Shown piece after piece: positions 1 to 8,463 of a stretch of 50,397 bases of DNA. The notes beneath the pieces were generated by a model. It worked only from the letters and a program-made list of their open reading frames with translations. It searched no databases and had not been told where the DNA came from. The DNA is taken from assembly GCA_025363655.1 (NCBI GenBank), contig JANYDK010000054.1:1-50397 (forward strand), read 5' to 3'. The translations under genes and the position numbers were made by a program. Each line of letters opens with the position of its first letter. Position 1 is the first letter of the stretch. The DNA comes from Deltaproteobacteria bacterium (GTDB lineage: Bacteria; Myxococcota_A; Polyangia; Polyangiales; JADJMO01).

Positions 1-2
1 CC

Positions 3-1106
3 GCCGATCTTCGCGACGTGGAGCGTTCGGGTGAAGGGCTCGTCTCCACGACTTTCGGGGCGTATCCGGCGCGCACGCCGGATTGGGTGCGAGCCACCGT
101 GGTCCTCAGCCTCCTCAAGCTCGAGTGGGGTCGGGCGAAGAGTGCCTGTCCGGGATTGCCGTCTGTCGCGAGTGGGCAACTCGATCAAGCCATTGCCGAT
201 TTGACGAGCGCCATCGCGGCGAAGGACCAACAGAAGGCGGTGACCTCGGCCAACCAAGTGGGGCTCGCGGTGCCTGACATCTTCGACTATTTCAAGCCCG
301 ATGCGCCCAAGGAGATCGTCCGTATGGACGCGGTCTACCGCCAGGTCGGCATCGACGCGCACTTCGGAAAGCTCGATGACTCGAAGAAGGGCTTCGAGTC
401 CCTCAAGGTCGACTATGCGAATGCCAAGTCGAAGATCGACGCGAAGGTGCCGGCCTGTCATCGGGTCGCTGGCACCGCCACGGTCGAGGGCGAAATCGAG
501 GCTTCGTACAAGAACCTCGAAGCGGCCTATCCAGCGAAAGATGCGGCCACGATGGAGAAGGAAAGCGAGAACGGCGCCCTCGAAATCGACACGCTGGAGC
601 TCCTCTTCGACTGTCCGCCGGATGGACCCGCAGCGGGCAAGGGCCTTGGGGCCGTGTGCAAGGTGGGAGCGGATTGCGTCGGTGATGGCCTCGTTTGCGA
701 CCCAGCCAATGGGAAGTGCGCACCGGATCCAGCCACTGCCAAGATCGGCGTGAAGTGCACGAGTACCATCGATTGCGGCACCAACTCGCGCTCGGCGTGC
801 AACACCGAAGCAGGCGACCAATACCCGGGCGGCTACTGCTTCATGGAGCCGTGCAACGACATCAACGTCTGTCCGCCAGGTGCGACTTGCGTCTCGCTCG
901 GAGGAGAAACGCCCGGATGCTTCCTCTCCTGCAAGACCGATGCAGACTGCCGCACGAGCGAGGGCTACGTCTGCCAGCTCTTCAGCACGACGCCGCCGAC
1001 CGGCTTCGGCCCTTCGGACAAGGGCTGCGCATTCAAGTGCACGCGCGATGACGATTGCCAGAAGCCACTTACGTGTGACGTCGCTGCTGGCAAGTGCAAG
1101 CCATGA
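3..1106 (+). CDS. Cys-rich secreted protein, 5' end outside the window
   Basis: The frame is open from the first bases of the window, so the true start and any signal peptide lie upstream. The first GTG inside the window (18) has no visible ribosome site. The first ~200 residues are Ala/Lys/Glu-rich and probably helical. The last ~150 residues carry repeated C-x-x-D-x-D-C units (for example CKVGADC, CKTDADC, CTRDDDC), a pattern common in myxobacterial surface and secreted proteins. The stop overlaps the start of the next gene by 4 bp (ATGA), so the two are probably co-transcribed. No enzymatic motif is visible. Function is unknown; extracytoplasmic binding or structural scaffolding is inference from the disulfide-type repeats. 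Confidence 0.8.
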   Translation, partial: ADLRDVERSGEGLVSTTFGAYPARTPDWVRATVVLSLLKLEWGRAKSACPGLPSVASGQLDQAIADLTSAIAAKDQQKAVTSANQVGLAVPDIFDYFKPDAPKEIVRMDAVYRQVGIDAHFGKLDDSKKGFESLKVDYANAKSKIDAKVPACHRVAGTATVEGEIEASYKNLEAAYPAKDAATMEKESENGALEIDTLELLFDCPPDGPAAGKGLGAVCKVGADCVGDGLVCDPANGKCAPDPATAKIGVKCTSTIDCGTNSRSACNTEAGDQYPGGYCFMEPCNDINVCPPGATCVSLGGETPGCFLSCKTDADCRTSEGYVCQLFSTTPPTGFGPSDKGCAFKCTRDDDCQKPLTCDVAAGKCKP

Positions 1107-1657
1107 CGGCGCCAGTCGGCCGCCGCCGCTTCCTGCGCATGGCAGGTGCGGCGGCCGGTGCGGCTTCGTGCGTGACCGGCGGCACCGAACCGCGCCAGAC
1201 GTGTGGAACACCCGCCACCGGTGGCGGGCTCGGCTACTGCCTTCTCGAGAAACGTGAAATCCGGGTGCTCGGTGCAGCCCACCTCGCGACCAACCAAGCG
1301 ATGCTCACGGGAATCGACGACCAGAGCGCGGTGATCGTCGCGCGCGACGAGCGGGGATTCTATGCGCTGTCGGCGATCTGCTCCCACGCATGTTGCGCCG
1401 TGGTCCTCTGCAACGACGACGCTTGCTCCGACCCGCGTACCAGCCCGGATGGTTGCGCAGCCCCGAAGGCGACGCCTCTCGTCGCCGGCGGCGGGATCGC
1501 GTTCATCTGCCCGTGCCACGGCAGCGCGTTTGCGGCGGATGGAAGCGTCCTGTCGGGTCCTGCTACCGCCGGGCTGCCCGCGGTCCGCATGCGAATCGAC
1601 GGCCCGGACGTGATCGTCGACCTCTCGCGTGGGGCAAGCTCAGGCACGCGCGCATGA
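1103..1657 (+). CDS. Rieske [2Fe-2S] protein with Tat-type signal
   Basis: I chose the ATG at 1103 (184 aa) because it overlaps the previous stop in ATGA; a GTG lies three codons upstream. The N-terminus has RRRFLRMAG followed by an Ala/Gly-rich hydrophobic stretch, the form of a twin-arginine signal, so the folded protein is probably exported. The cluster ligands are C93-x-H95 (CSH) and C136-P-C-H139 (CPCHGS). The gap between the two boxes is about 43 residues and holds several extra Cys, longer than the usual ~15-20, and box 1 lacks the normal C-T-H-x-G-C form. A redox role is family knowledge. No cytochrome bc partner gene is nearby, so the electron partner is unknown. Confidence 0.88.
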   Translation: MTAPVGRRRFLRMAGAAAGAASCVTGGTEPRQTCGTPATGGGLGYCLLEKREIRVLGAAHLATNQAMLTGIDDQSAVIVARDERGFYALSAICSHACCAVVLCNDDACSDPRTSPDGCAAPKATPLVAGGGIAFICPCHGSAFAADGSVLSGPATAGLPAVRMRIDGPDVIVDLSRGASSGTRA

Positions 1658-1854
1658 GTTCGCGCCGAGCGCACGCAAGCCGCCGCTCTCCCCCATTGAG
1701 AACTTCATCACCCTTCCGTAATTGACTGTTCGTGCAGCGACGCAACGGCTCATCGAACCGTCCGCATACTCAATGTCCACTGCCACTACGATCGCATGCA
1801 ACGGCCACGAAATCATGGTTGCGTGTCGACTCGAGCAAAGTCATTGTCGGCGAC

Positions 1855-2922
1855 ATGCTTCCCCCTGAACCTCGGCGCACGCGAAATTGGATGAGCTACC
1901 CCGTCGTGATCGGCGCTGTTGCGGCGCTGACGAGTGCGTCGTGCGCGGTCTCGAACGATCGATCCCCGGCGTCCGATTCACTCGACGCCGGCGGCGACGG
2001 CGGGTTCGCCTTCGACACCGGCAGGTCTGGTGACACGGGGACATCGAACGATGGCGGGCTGATCATCGACGGCGGCACGGATTCGGGGGCGCCGTTGGGC
2101 ACTTCCGTGATTTACGCAACGACGGACACCGAACTGTGGTCGATGGACCCCGCCACGAAAGCCGTGACCAAAATCGGCGCGTTCGACTTCGGGAGCGGGT
2201 CGGCCGAAAACATGACCGATGTCGCAGTCGACGCGGGCGGTGCGGTGTGGGTCAACTCGACGAATCACGTGTATCTGGCTGCACTCCCAGCCTCTGGGTC
2301 GGGCCCAGTGGTCCTCACCCTCAAGCTGACGTTGCCGAGTAGCTCGAAGTTCTACGCGCTCGGATTCGCGCCGGCGGGAGTTCTGGAGAGCGGCGAGGGA
2401 CTCGTCGCCGGGGACAGCCTGGGTGACCTCTATTACATCCCCGCCTCCTCGCCGACGCCGACCTTGCAGAAGCTCGGCGGCTTCGGTCCATGCAAGACGG
2501 GCGATCCCTCGCCGTGCAAGTCGGGCGACTTCTGGGAGCTCTCGGGAGACGTCGTCTTCTATTCGGTGGACGGTTCACCTCGAGGCTTGGCCACCCTACG
2601 GGCCTGTACCAAGAGTGCGTGCCAGAACACCAACGATGTCGTCGCGGAAGTCGACATGACGGCGCTCGCGACCAAGAACCCGTCGGCCAATCTCCGTAAG
2701 CAGATTCTCGGTAGCGGCACCGGTTTTTCGCGGATCTTCGGCGTCGGCGCCTGGGAAGACAAGGTGTACGGATTCTCCTTCGCCGAAAAGACGGTGCCGG
2801 CGCAGCTCGTCTCGATCGACGGGACTGGGACGGGCACGTCGTTGCAGTCCTTCGCGTCGTTGACCGGCGGTTGGACGGGCGCCGGAGTGACCACCAAAGC
2901 CAAGATCAGCGTCATCAAATGA
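1855..2922 (+). CDS. Lipoprotein with Asp/Gly linker and propeller-like domain
   Basis: I prefer ATG 1855 (355 aa): it gives a basic n-region (RRTR), a hydrophobic core and a lipobox-like TSASC. ATG 1891 is an alternative, and the frame extends upstream to a GTG at 1732 without signal-like sequence. Residues ~35-80 are a low-complexity Asp/Gly/Ser/Thr linker. The remainder has repeated short beta-type stretches, including a segment beginning VIYATTDTELWSMD, typical of outer-membrane-tethered propeller proteins. It stands alone between the Rieske gene and the small gene at 2939. No catalytic motif was seen. Confidence 0.75.
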   Translation: MLPPEPRRTRNWMSYPVVIGAVAALTSASCAVSNDRSPASDSLDAGGDGGFAFDTGRSGDTGTSNDGGLIIDGGTDSGAPLGTSVIYATTDTELWSMDPATKAVTKIGAFDFGSGSAENMTDVAVDAGGAVWVNSTNHVYLAALPASGSGPVVLTLKLTLPSSSKFYALGFAPAGVLESGEGLVAGDSLGDLYYIPASSPTPTLQKLGGFGPCKTGDPSPCKSGDFWELSGDVVFYSVDGSPRGLATLRACTKSACQNTNDVVAEVDMTALATKNPSANLRKQILGSGTGFSRIFGVGAWEDKVYGFSFAEKTVPAQLVSIDGTGTGTSLQSFASLTGGWTGAGVTTKAKISVIK

Positions 2923-2938
2923 CCTCGAGCTCGGTCGC

Positions 2939-3217
2939 ATGAACGCCCGTAAATCGGCATTGTTGCTGTTCGAAGGCACGCGATTTTGGATCGAGACCAC
3001 CGACGGCGGTAGGACGATGACGGTCGTGCAAACCGTGGCTGGGCGCAACGTCTCACTCGGCTCGATCCAGCTCGGCCTCGACTACTCTTCGAAGGCGGTG
3101 CGGCAACGAGATGAAGGCTTGCTGAGTCGGCTTGCTGCTCGTCTCTTCGCGGAGCGCGGCCGACGCCTCGCGCCAGCCACTATCGTGCATTTGGCTCCGA
3201 GGAGAATCGATTCATGA
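2939..3217 (+). CDS. Small hypothetical protein (92 aa)
   Basis: This is a short frame starting ATG 17 bp after the preceding stop. Its TGA overlaps the ATG of the lipoprotein at 3214 (ATGA), which is the main reason to believe it. The product has no signal peptide, membrane segment or Cys motif. It contains VVQTVAGRNVSLGSIQLGLD, then a basic helical tail (LLSRLAARLFAERGRR). I do not recognise the family. It could be a small cytosolic partner of the downstream lipoprotein operon, or a chance frame. Confidence 0.45.
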   Translation: MNARKSALLLFEGTRFWIETTDGGRTMTVVQTVAGRNVSLGSIQLGLDYSSKAVRQRDEGLLSRLAARLFAERGRRLAPATIVHLAPRRIDS

Positions 3218-4026
3218 ATACCTTCCGGCGTAATTTGGTCTCAGCCTCTCTTCGACACAGCGTGGTCGTGATCGCATGCCTGTCCCTCGTCGGCTGCGGC
3301 GGCAGGCTCTCGACCGCCGCCTTTGACGATCCTGGGCCGGTGGCCGACGCGTCATCGAGCGGCGACGCGAGCGTCGCAGACGGCTCTCCTTCCCCCGGCG
3401 ATTCGTCCGTGCCGCCGGGCTCCGACGCATCGATCAAGCCCGATACGGCCACCGGCCTCGATGCACGCGATGTCGGAGTGACCAAGTGCACCGACGATCG
3501 AGGGTGCGGCGGGCTCACACCCCACTGCGATCCGTCGACGGGCGCGTGCACGGGTTGCACCGCCGCGGTGTGCAAGCCAGCTGCGTTCGTCTGTGATCCC
3601 GCGTCGGGCGCCTGCGTCGAGTGCACGAGCGACGGCGACTGTCGAGGCGGCGTCTGCGATCTCGCGACCCACGCGTGTACGACGAAGTGCAGCGGCGCCG
3701 CGGGCTGTCGACCCCCGTCGGCTTGCGACCCGAGCTCGGGCACATGCGTCGAATGCCTCTCGGACAGCGCATGCCGCGGCGGGCGTTGCGACCCAGCCAC
3801 GCGCGCCTGCGTCGAGTGTTTGACGGTCTCCGACTGCGGTCCGGGCACGACGGTCTGCGATTCAATGCACACATGCACGTTGGAATGCACCGGCGAAGCG
3901 CAATGCGCGCCGTTTCGAGCGCACTGCGACCCGACGTCCAGCCTTTGCTACGAGTGCTATCGCAACGACCAGTGCGGACGCGGAGAAGTCTGTCAGGCCG
4001 ATCACACCTGTGGCGCTGGCGGCTGA
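3214..4026 (+). CDS. Cys-repeat lipoprotein
   Basis: This 270-aa product has a signal peptide ending in the lipobox LVGC (residues ~24-27), a Ser/Asp/Gly linker to ~residue 90, then at least seven Cys-rich units of the form C-D-P-x-[ST]-G-x-C-x-x-C and C-x-x-D-x-x-C. Nothing in it looks catalytic. Such proteins are abundant on myxobacterial surfaces; their ligands are generally unknown. A GGAG-type ribosome site lies in the end of the preceding small gene. Confidence 0.85.
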   Translation: MNTFRRNLVSASLRHSVVVIACLSLVGCGGRLSTAAFDDPGPVADASSSGDASVADGSPSPGDSSVPPGSDASIKPDTATGLDARDVGVTKCTDDRGCGGLTPHCDPSTGACTGCTAAVCKPAAFVCDPASGACVECTSDGDCRGGVCDLATHACTTKCSGAAGCRPPSACDPSSGTCVECLSDSACRGGRCDPATRACVECLTVSDCGPGTTVCDSMHTCTLECTGEAQCAPFRAHCDPTSSLCYECYRNDQCGRGEVCQADHTCGAGG

Positions 4027-4073
4027 CCGCAGCTTTCTCGCAAGGCTTGGGCGTGGTTTTCGGTGCGAATACC

Positions 4074-4082
4074 GGAGAAGGG
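4074..4082 (+). promoter_or_regulatory. Ribosome binding site for the COG4705-like gene
   Basis: GGAGAAGGG lies 9 nt before ATG 4092 and supports that start. Confidence 0.6.
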
Positions 4083-4091
4083 TGTCGATAG

Positions 4092-5336
4092 ATGACCGAC
4101 GCGGCGAATGAGCCTCAGTCTTCCGAAGGTGCACGCGTGCCGCAGGCCGTTCCCAATGCACTTCTCAGCAAGGTGCCCCAGGTAACGGTCTTCTTTTGGA
4201 TCATCAAGGTCCTCTGCACGACTGTCGGCGAGACGGCATCGGATTTTCTCAACGTCAATCTCGGACTCGGCCTGTCGGGCACCTCCGTCGCTGCGGGGGT
4301 TTGCCTTCTCGCGGTGCTGGCGGTCCAATTCAAGGCACGAAAATACACGGCGGGTGTCTACTGGCTCGCCGTCGTACTGGTGAGCGTCTTCGGCACGCTC
4401 GTCACGGACATCTTGACGGACGGCCTCCATTTTCCACTGGAGGCGAGCACGGGCCTCTTCACGGTCGCACTCGGGCTCACCTTCGCCGTTTGGAATGCCA
4501 AGGAGGGCACTCTCTCGATTCATTCCATTTTGACGCCACGGCGCGAGGCGTTCTACTGGCTCGCCATCCTCTTCACCTTTGCGCTCGGCACGGCGACCGG
4601 CGATCTGATGGCCGAAAAACTCGGCCTCGGGTATCTCACGACGGGTCTCATCGTCTTGGGGGTGATCGCGGCGGCCGGAATCGCATGGCGGCTCGGGCTG
4701 AATTCGGTCCTCGGGTTCTGGATCGCCTACATCCTGACGCGCCCGCTCGGAGCGTCGATCGGCGACTACCTCACCCAGTCGAAGGCGGACGGGGGGCTGG
4801 GGCTGGGTGCGACGCTCACGAGCGCCGTGTTCCTTTCGGCGATTCTCCTCGTCGTCGTCTACCTCGGGGTGACTCGCCGCGACTTCATTGCCGAACCGCC
4901 ACCTCCGCCTGCCAATGAGAAGAAGCGAGCGGCGGTCCTTCAGCTCGTCGCGGTGCTGCTTCTCCTCTTGGTCGCGAGTGGAACAGGCTACTTCGCTAGA
5001 CACGCGCAGCTCCGAAGAGAAGCGCAGGCCGCGGTCACTCCCGATCGCCCCTTGGGAGATCTCTCGGACTTCCGCAAGATTGCCGACGACATGCTCGTGC
5101 TCGCTCGTGCCGGCGATTTCGCGGGCGTGAAGACGAGAGCCGACGACTTGGAGAGCGCTTGGGACCGCAATCAGGCACGCATGCAGCCGATGAATCCCGA
5201 GAAGTGGACGACCATGGACGGGGCCATCGACACCGTCCTCAAGAAGGTGCGGTCGTCATCGCCCGATGGGCCTGCGTGCGTCACCGCACTCCAAGAGCTT
5301 CTCACCGTCATCGACGGGTTCGACAAGCGAAAATAG
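4092..5336 (+). CDS. Multi-pass membrane protein (COG4705-like)
   Basis: This 414-aa product has about eight transmembrane helices in residues ~30-265. They are arranged as four related units, each with a conserved acidic signature in a helix: TTVGETASDFL, FGTLVTDILTDGL, LGTATGDLMAEKLG and LGASIGDYL. This matches the uncharacterised 'membrane-anchored protein' family COG4705. After a Pro-rich stretch (EPPPPP) there is one more helix (~280-300) and a soluble C-terminal domain of ~110 residues that I do not recognise; it seems to be an extension of the usual family length. The conserved Asp/Glu and Thr in membrane helices suggest ion or small-solute handling, which is inference only. Confidence 0.82.
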   Translation: MTDAANEPQSSEGARVPQAVPNALLSKVPQVTVFFWIIKVLCTTVGETASDFLNVNLGLGLSGTSVAAGVCLLAVLAVQFKARKYTAGVYWLAVVLVSVFGTLVTDILTDGLHFPLEASTGLFTVALGLTFAVWNAKEGTLSIHSILTPRREAFYWLAILFTFALGTATGDLMAEKLGLGYLTTGLIVLGVIAAAGIAWRLGLNSVLGFWIAYILTRPLGASIGDYLTQSKADGGLGLGATLTSAVFLSAILLVVVYLGVTRRDFIAEPPPPPANEKKRAAVLQLVAVLLLLLVASGTGYFARHAQLRREAQAAVTPDRPLGDLSDFRKIADDMLVLARAGDFAGVKTRADDLESAWDRNQARMQPMNPEKWTTMDGAIDTVLKKVRSSSPDGPACVTALQELLTVIDGFDKRK

Positions 5337-5603
5337 GGCTGCGGTTGCTCGGCGGCGACGAATGGCCGGACTGGCGCTATGGCATTGGGGAATTCGCCCG
5401 ATTGAAAGAAAGGACAACCGAGAGCGGTAGTTCGGCCGAACGTCGACTTGCATGGATTGCAGTTGCGTTCACGGTTGTCCGTCTCAGAAGCGGCATTGCC
5501 ATTCGCACGATCGTGCACGCCATCACTCGCGCGTGACATAGGCACGATGAACAATTGATGTTCGGCGTGCGAATTGTGCTTGAACGTCGCGCCGGCGCCG
5601 CCA

Positions 5604-7103
5604 ATGCTCTTGCGCGTGAAGTACATATCCAACGCTTCCCTCGTCGTCGTGCTCGCCGCCGGATGTGCCAACGGAGGATCCGACGGGGCAGTTGCCAGAA
5701 CGGATTCTGCCATCGACGGGACCATGGATACGGGAGGTGGCGCCGGGGCGTGTCCGCCGTGCGTGACCGACGCTGATTGCGCGAAAGGGTCTGCCTGCGC
5801 GCAGTTCGCTGGCGACATCTACTGCGCTCCGCTCTGTCCGAAGGGTGATGAGTGCAGTTCCGATCGCGCGTGTAGTTCGTCGACGGGCGTCGCGGGCGAC
5901 CAAGTCAGCGTGTGCATTCCACGCGGTGACGTCTGCGGTTCGGTCGTACCGCCGAGTCCGGACGCATCGGCGCCCGACACGAGCGGTCCTTCCGGAGAAG
6001 ATACGTCGGGCGGAGTCCCGCCGGGTGATACCGGTGGCGGCGACCATTGCGGCACGCTCGTCGGTCCCTCGGTCGCGGCAGGCTGCACCTGCGCGAGCGG
6101 ACACACCTGCGGAGCCAACGGCTGCTATTCGAGTTGGTGGTGCGACACGGCGACCAACAAGTGCCACGCGCCGCCGGGGACTGGGACGTGCGGGGGCGGA
6201 GGCACCGACGCCGGACCCCACGTAGACAGCGGACCCGGCGGCGACGCTGGGTTGCCGACCGGGACGGTAGGCCCAGCGGGCGGCACGACGAGTCGCCTCT
6301 ATTTCACGGTCGTCGGCGATACGCGGCCCCCCGTCATCAACGACACGAAAGGGTATCCCGTCGCCGTCATCGACAAGATCTACTCCGACATCGCGGCACT
6401 CTCACCCGTTCCGCTCTTCTCGGTCTCCACCGGTGACTACTGCTTCGCACAGGCCGCGAGCAGCGAATCGGGACCGCAAATCGACATGTACATGGCGGCT
6501 CGCGCGAGGTTCCCGGGCGCCTGGTTTCCGGCCATCGGGAATCACGAGTGCACCGGCGCCGTCACTTCGAACTGTGGTCCGGGCACGACGGATGGTCTGA
6601 CGGTGAACTACACCAACTTCATGTCGAAGATGCTCGGGCCCATCGGCAAGTCTGAGCCTTACTATTCGATTCGAATCAACGCGACGGACGGCAGCTGGAC
6701 ATCGAAGTTCGTTTTCGTCGCCGCCAACGCGTGGTCCACGGCACAACAAACGTGGCTCGACAGCACACTTGCCGCACCGACGACGTACACGTTCGTCATT
6801 CGTCACGAGCCGGCCGCAGCCTCGACCGCGCCCGGGGTGAAGCCATCGGAAGCAATCATGGCGAAGTACCCGTACACGCTCTCCCTCGTAGGCCACACCC
6901 ACACGTACGGACGAAAGGGCGCCCGCGAAGTCGTCATCGGGAACGGAGGCGCCCCGCTCACCGGCACGGTGAACTTCGGCTTCGCGCTGCTCTCGCAGAG
7001 AGCGGACGGAGCCATTCGGGTCGACATGATCGACTACTCGACCGGCGCGTCCGACCCCTCCTTTGGCTTCGCGGTGCATCCCGATGGCTCGCCAGCCCCT
7101 TGA
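5604..7103 (+). CDS. Secreted calcineurin-like metallophosphoesterase lipoprotein
   Basis: The start chosen is ATG 5604 (499 aa), giving a signal ending in the lipobox LAAGC; the frame upstream (from 5574) lacks signal-like sequence. Residues ~30-225 are a Cys-rich and Asp/Gly-rich stalk. The catalytic domain follows, with the metallophosphatase series VVGDTR, STGDY, GNHE, a later RHEP and GHTH, which supply the metal ligands Asp, Asp, Asn, His, His. This is a binuclear metal phosphatase or purple-acid-phosphatase-like fold anchored outside the cell. The substrate is not deducible. The upstream 267 bp (5337-5603) holds no recognisable gene. Confidence 0.87.
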   Translation: MLLRVKYISNASLVVVLAAGCANGGSDGAVARTDSAIDGTMDTGGGAGACPPCVTDADCAKGSACAQFAGDIYCAPLCPKGDECSSDRACSSSTGVAGDQVSVCIPRGDVCGSVVPPSPDASAPDTSGPSGEDTSGGVPPGDTGGGDHCGTLVGPSVAAGCTCASGHTCGANGCYSSWWCDTATNKCHAPPGTGTCGGGGTDAGPHVDSGPGGDAGLPTGTVGPAGGTTSRLYFTVVGDTRPPVINDTKGYPVAVIDKIYSDIAALSPVPLFSVSTGDYCFAQAASSESGPQIDMYMAARARFPGAWFPAIGNHECTGAVTSNCGPGTTDGLTVNYTNFMSKMLGPIGKSEPYYSIRINATDGSWTSKFVFVAANAWSTAQQTWLDSTLAAPTTYTFVIRHEPAAASTAPGVKPSEAIMAKYPYTLSLVGHTHTYGRKGAREVVIGNGGAPLTGTVNFGFALLSQRADGAIRVDMIDYSTGASDPSFGFAVHPDGSPAP

Positions 7104-7113
7104 GATCCTCGAG

Positions 7114-7566
7114 ATGGCGATGACGGCGCCTCGAGGGAAGGTCGTCGCTCGCGCGCGGGCTGCTCTACGAATGCTGCTCGAAAGTCGATCTTGGTTCGTC
7201 GCGCGCCTCGTGCTCGCTTGGCTGCACACGTTCCCGGCGAGGAAGCACCTGGCCGAGCTCGCCGCGGCGCCCTCTCTGGACGAAGCCTGGAAGGGACTTG
7301 GAGCCCTGCTGGCCGTGATCGTCTTCCTGCTTCCCGGCGAACTGGCGAGAGGTGCTCTGCGCCGCGCGGGGCGGTGGCCAGGCATGGTCACGACGTCGCT
7401 ATTCGTGCTCGCAATCGTGCATCTCGTCCCAGCGGTGGACCACCTCCCGCGATGGGTCGTGCACCCGAGCTTCTCGGACGGTTGGCGCGGGATCGGCGCG
7501 GTGGCCGCCACGACGGCTTTCTTCTTCGGTGGGCTGCGCCACGGAGTCGCGCGCCGTCAGCGGTAG
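7114..7566 (+). CDS. Small membrane protein, unknown function
   Basis: ATG 7114 gives 150 aa; an in-frame ATG at 7063 would overlap the preceding gene. The protein has hydrophobic stretches around residues 30-45, 62-80, 95-115 and 130-145, consistent with three or four membrane helices. No family was recognised. Its last ~5 codons run into a different-frame lipoprotein remnant that begins near 7553, so its C-terminus may have been set by a recombination event. Confidence 0.6.
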   Translation: MAMTAPRGKVVARARAALRMLLESRSWFVARLVLAWLHTFPARKHLAELAAAPSLDEAWKGLGALLAVIVFLLPGELARGALRRAGRWPGMVTTSLFVLAIVHLVPAVDHLPRWVVHPSFSDGWRGIGAVAATTAFFFGGLRHGVARRQR

Positions 7567-7690
7567 CGTCACATTGACGGCCTACTCGGCGGCCACCAGC
7601 CTCGACGGCACGCTGGATGTGACGTTCTCCACCGGCAGCGCCAAGGGCACGTTCCACGCGGTGTATTGCGCCGCGGGGAACGAGCTCTGA
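7553..7690 (+). pseudogene. C-terminal remnant of a secreted lipoprotein
   Basis: In a frame different from the gene ending at 7566, the bases encode about 45 residues starting SGSVTLTAYSAATSLDG and ending GTFHAVYCAAGNEL. The pattern of V/T/L strands, then F-D/D-V-T-F, then G-T-F-x-A-x-x-C is a recurring C-terminal form of myxobacterial lipoproteins. There is no start, signal or N-terminal domain, so this looks like the tail left after a deletion or rearrangement. Confidence 0.5.
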
Positions 7691-7705
7691 GCAGCCTCGC
7701 GATGT

Positions 7706-8416
7706 CTACTTGCAGTAGCCAATCTGCTTTGCGCCACTCTTGATGGCCTGACACTTCTTGCCACCCGTGCAGTCGGCGTCGGCCTCGCAGACGATGAACT
7801 GCGTGCCTGAGCACGACGCCGCACAGACGGTCCCGAGGGCGGGGAAGACTTCCTCGTAGGTACATCCCGTACGAACCTTGGGGGTACCGTTGCCGCAACA
7901 GACCTTGCCCGTGCCGCACATCTGCGGCTCGTCGCACTCCCAGCTGCTGCCGGCCTTGGGCGTGGTCGTGGGGCACTTGCTGCCGCCGGCGATGCACGAA
8001 GAGGCCGGCGTCGAGCCGCTCGGCGTGTCGCAACAGATTTGCCCATTGCTGCACGTCGCCGACGAGCCCGCGTCGCCACCGGCGCCAGCGCCCGGACAGT
8101 AGGGGCCAGGGACCACGCCCGCGTCGCCGGCTGCGATCGGGTGCAGCGTCGGGTCGGAGCCGCACGTGCCCCCCGCGTCTGTGCCCGTGTCGGTGGGCGT
8201 GCCTGTGTCGGTGGGCGTACCCGTATCGGCGGCCGTGCCCGTGTCGTCCGGCGTGCTCGTGTCGGCGTGCGTGCCCGTGTCGGCGGGCGTGGTGTCGGTA
8301 CCACCGGTGCCGGTATCCGCCGGCGTCGTGCCGCCACCGTCGGAGCTACTGCTGCAAGCGGCAGCCGACGCGAACGAGAAGGAACAAAGAAGGAGAAAGA
8401 GAGCGGTGCGTTGCAT
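7706..8416 (-). CDS. Lipoprotein with DTGT-type repeat linker and Cys-rich domain
   Basis: This 236-aa product has a signal peptide ending in a lipobox-like SAAAC (Cys 20). A long linker follows, made of D-T-G-T and P-x-D-T-G units and encoded by an 18-bp tandem repeat. The C-terminal ~140 residues hold about 20 Cys with motifs such as CCGNG, CEADADC and CC(D/G). It is convergent with the genes ending at 7566/7690. Probably outer-surface; no catalytic residues were seen. Confidence 0.85.
   Translation of the reverse strand: MQRTALFLLLCSFSFASAAACSSSSDGGGTTPADTGTGGTDTTPADTGTHADTSTPDDTGTAADTGTPTDTGTPTDTGTDAGGTCGSDPTLHPIAAGDAGVVPGPYCPGAGAGGDAGSSATCSNGQICCDTPSGSTPASSCIAGGSKCPTTTPKAGSSWECDEPQMCGTGKVCCGNGTPKVRTGCTYEEVFPALGTVCAASCSGTQFIVCEADADCTGGKKCQAIKSGAKQIGYCK
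8181..8288 (-). repeat. Six 18-bp tandem repeats coding for a lipoprotein linker
   Basis: Six units of 18 bp (8181-8198, 8199-8216, 8217-8234, 8235-8252, 8253-8270, 8271-8288) follow GTGCCCGTGTCGGTGGGC with small changes. They sit in frame in the gene on the minus strand, so unit gain or loss would change linker length by six residues without a frameshift. Confidence 0.85.
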
Positions 8417-8463
8417 TCGAAACCTCGGAGTGTGCTGGTGACGTTGAGACGCGCAGAGACTGG

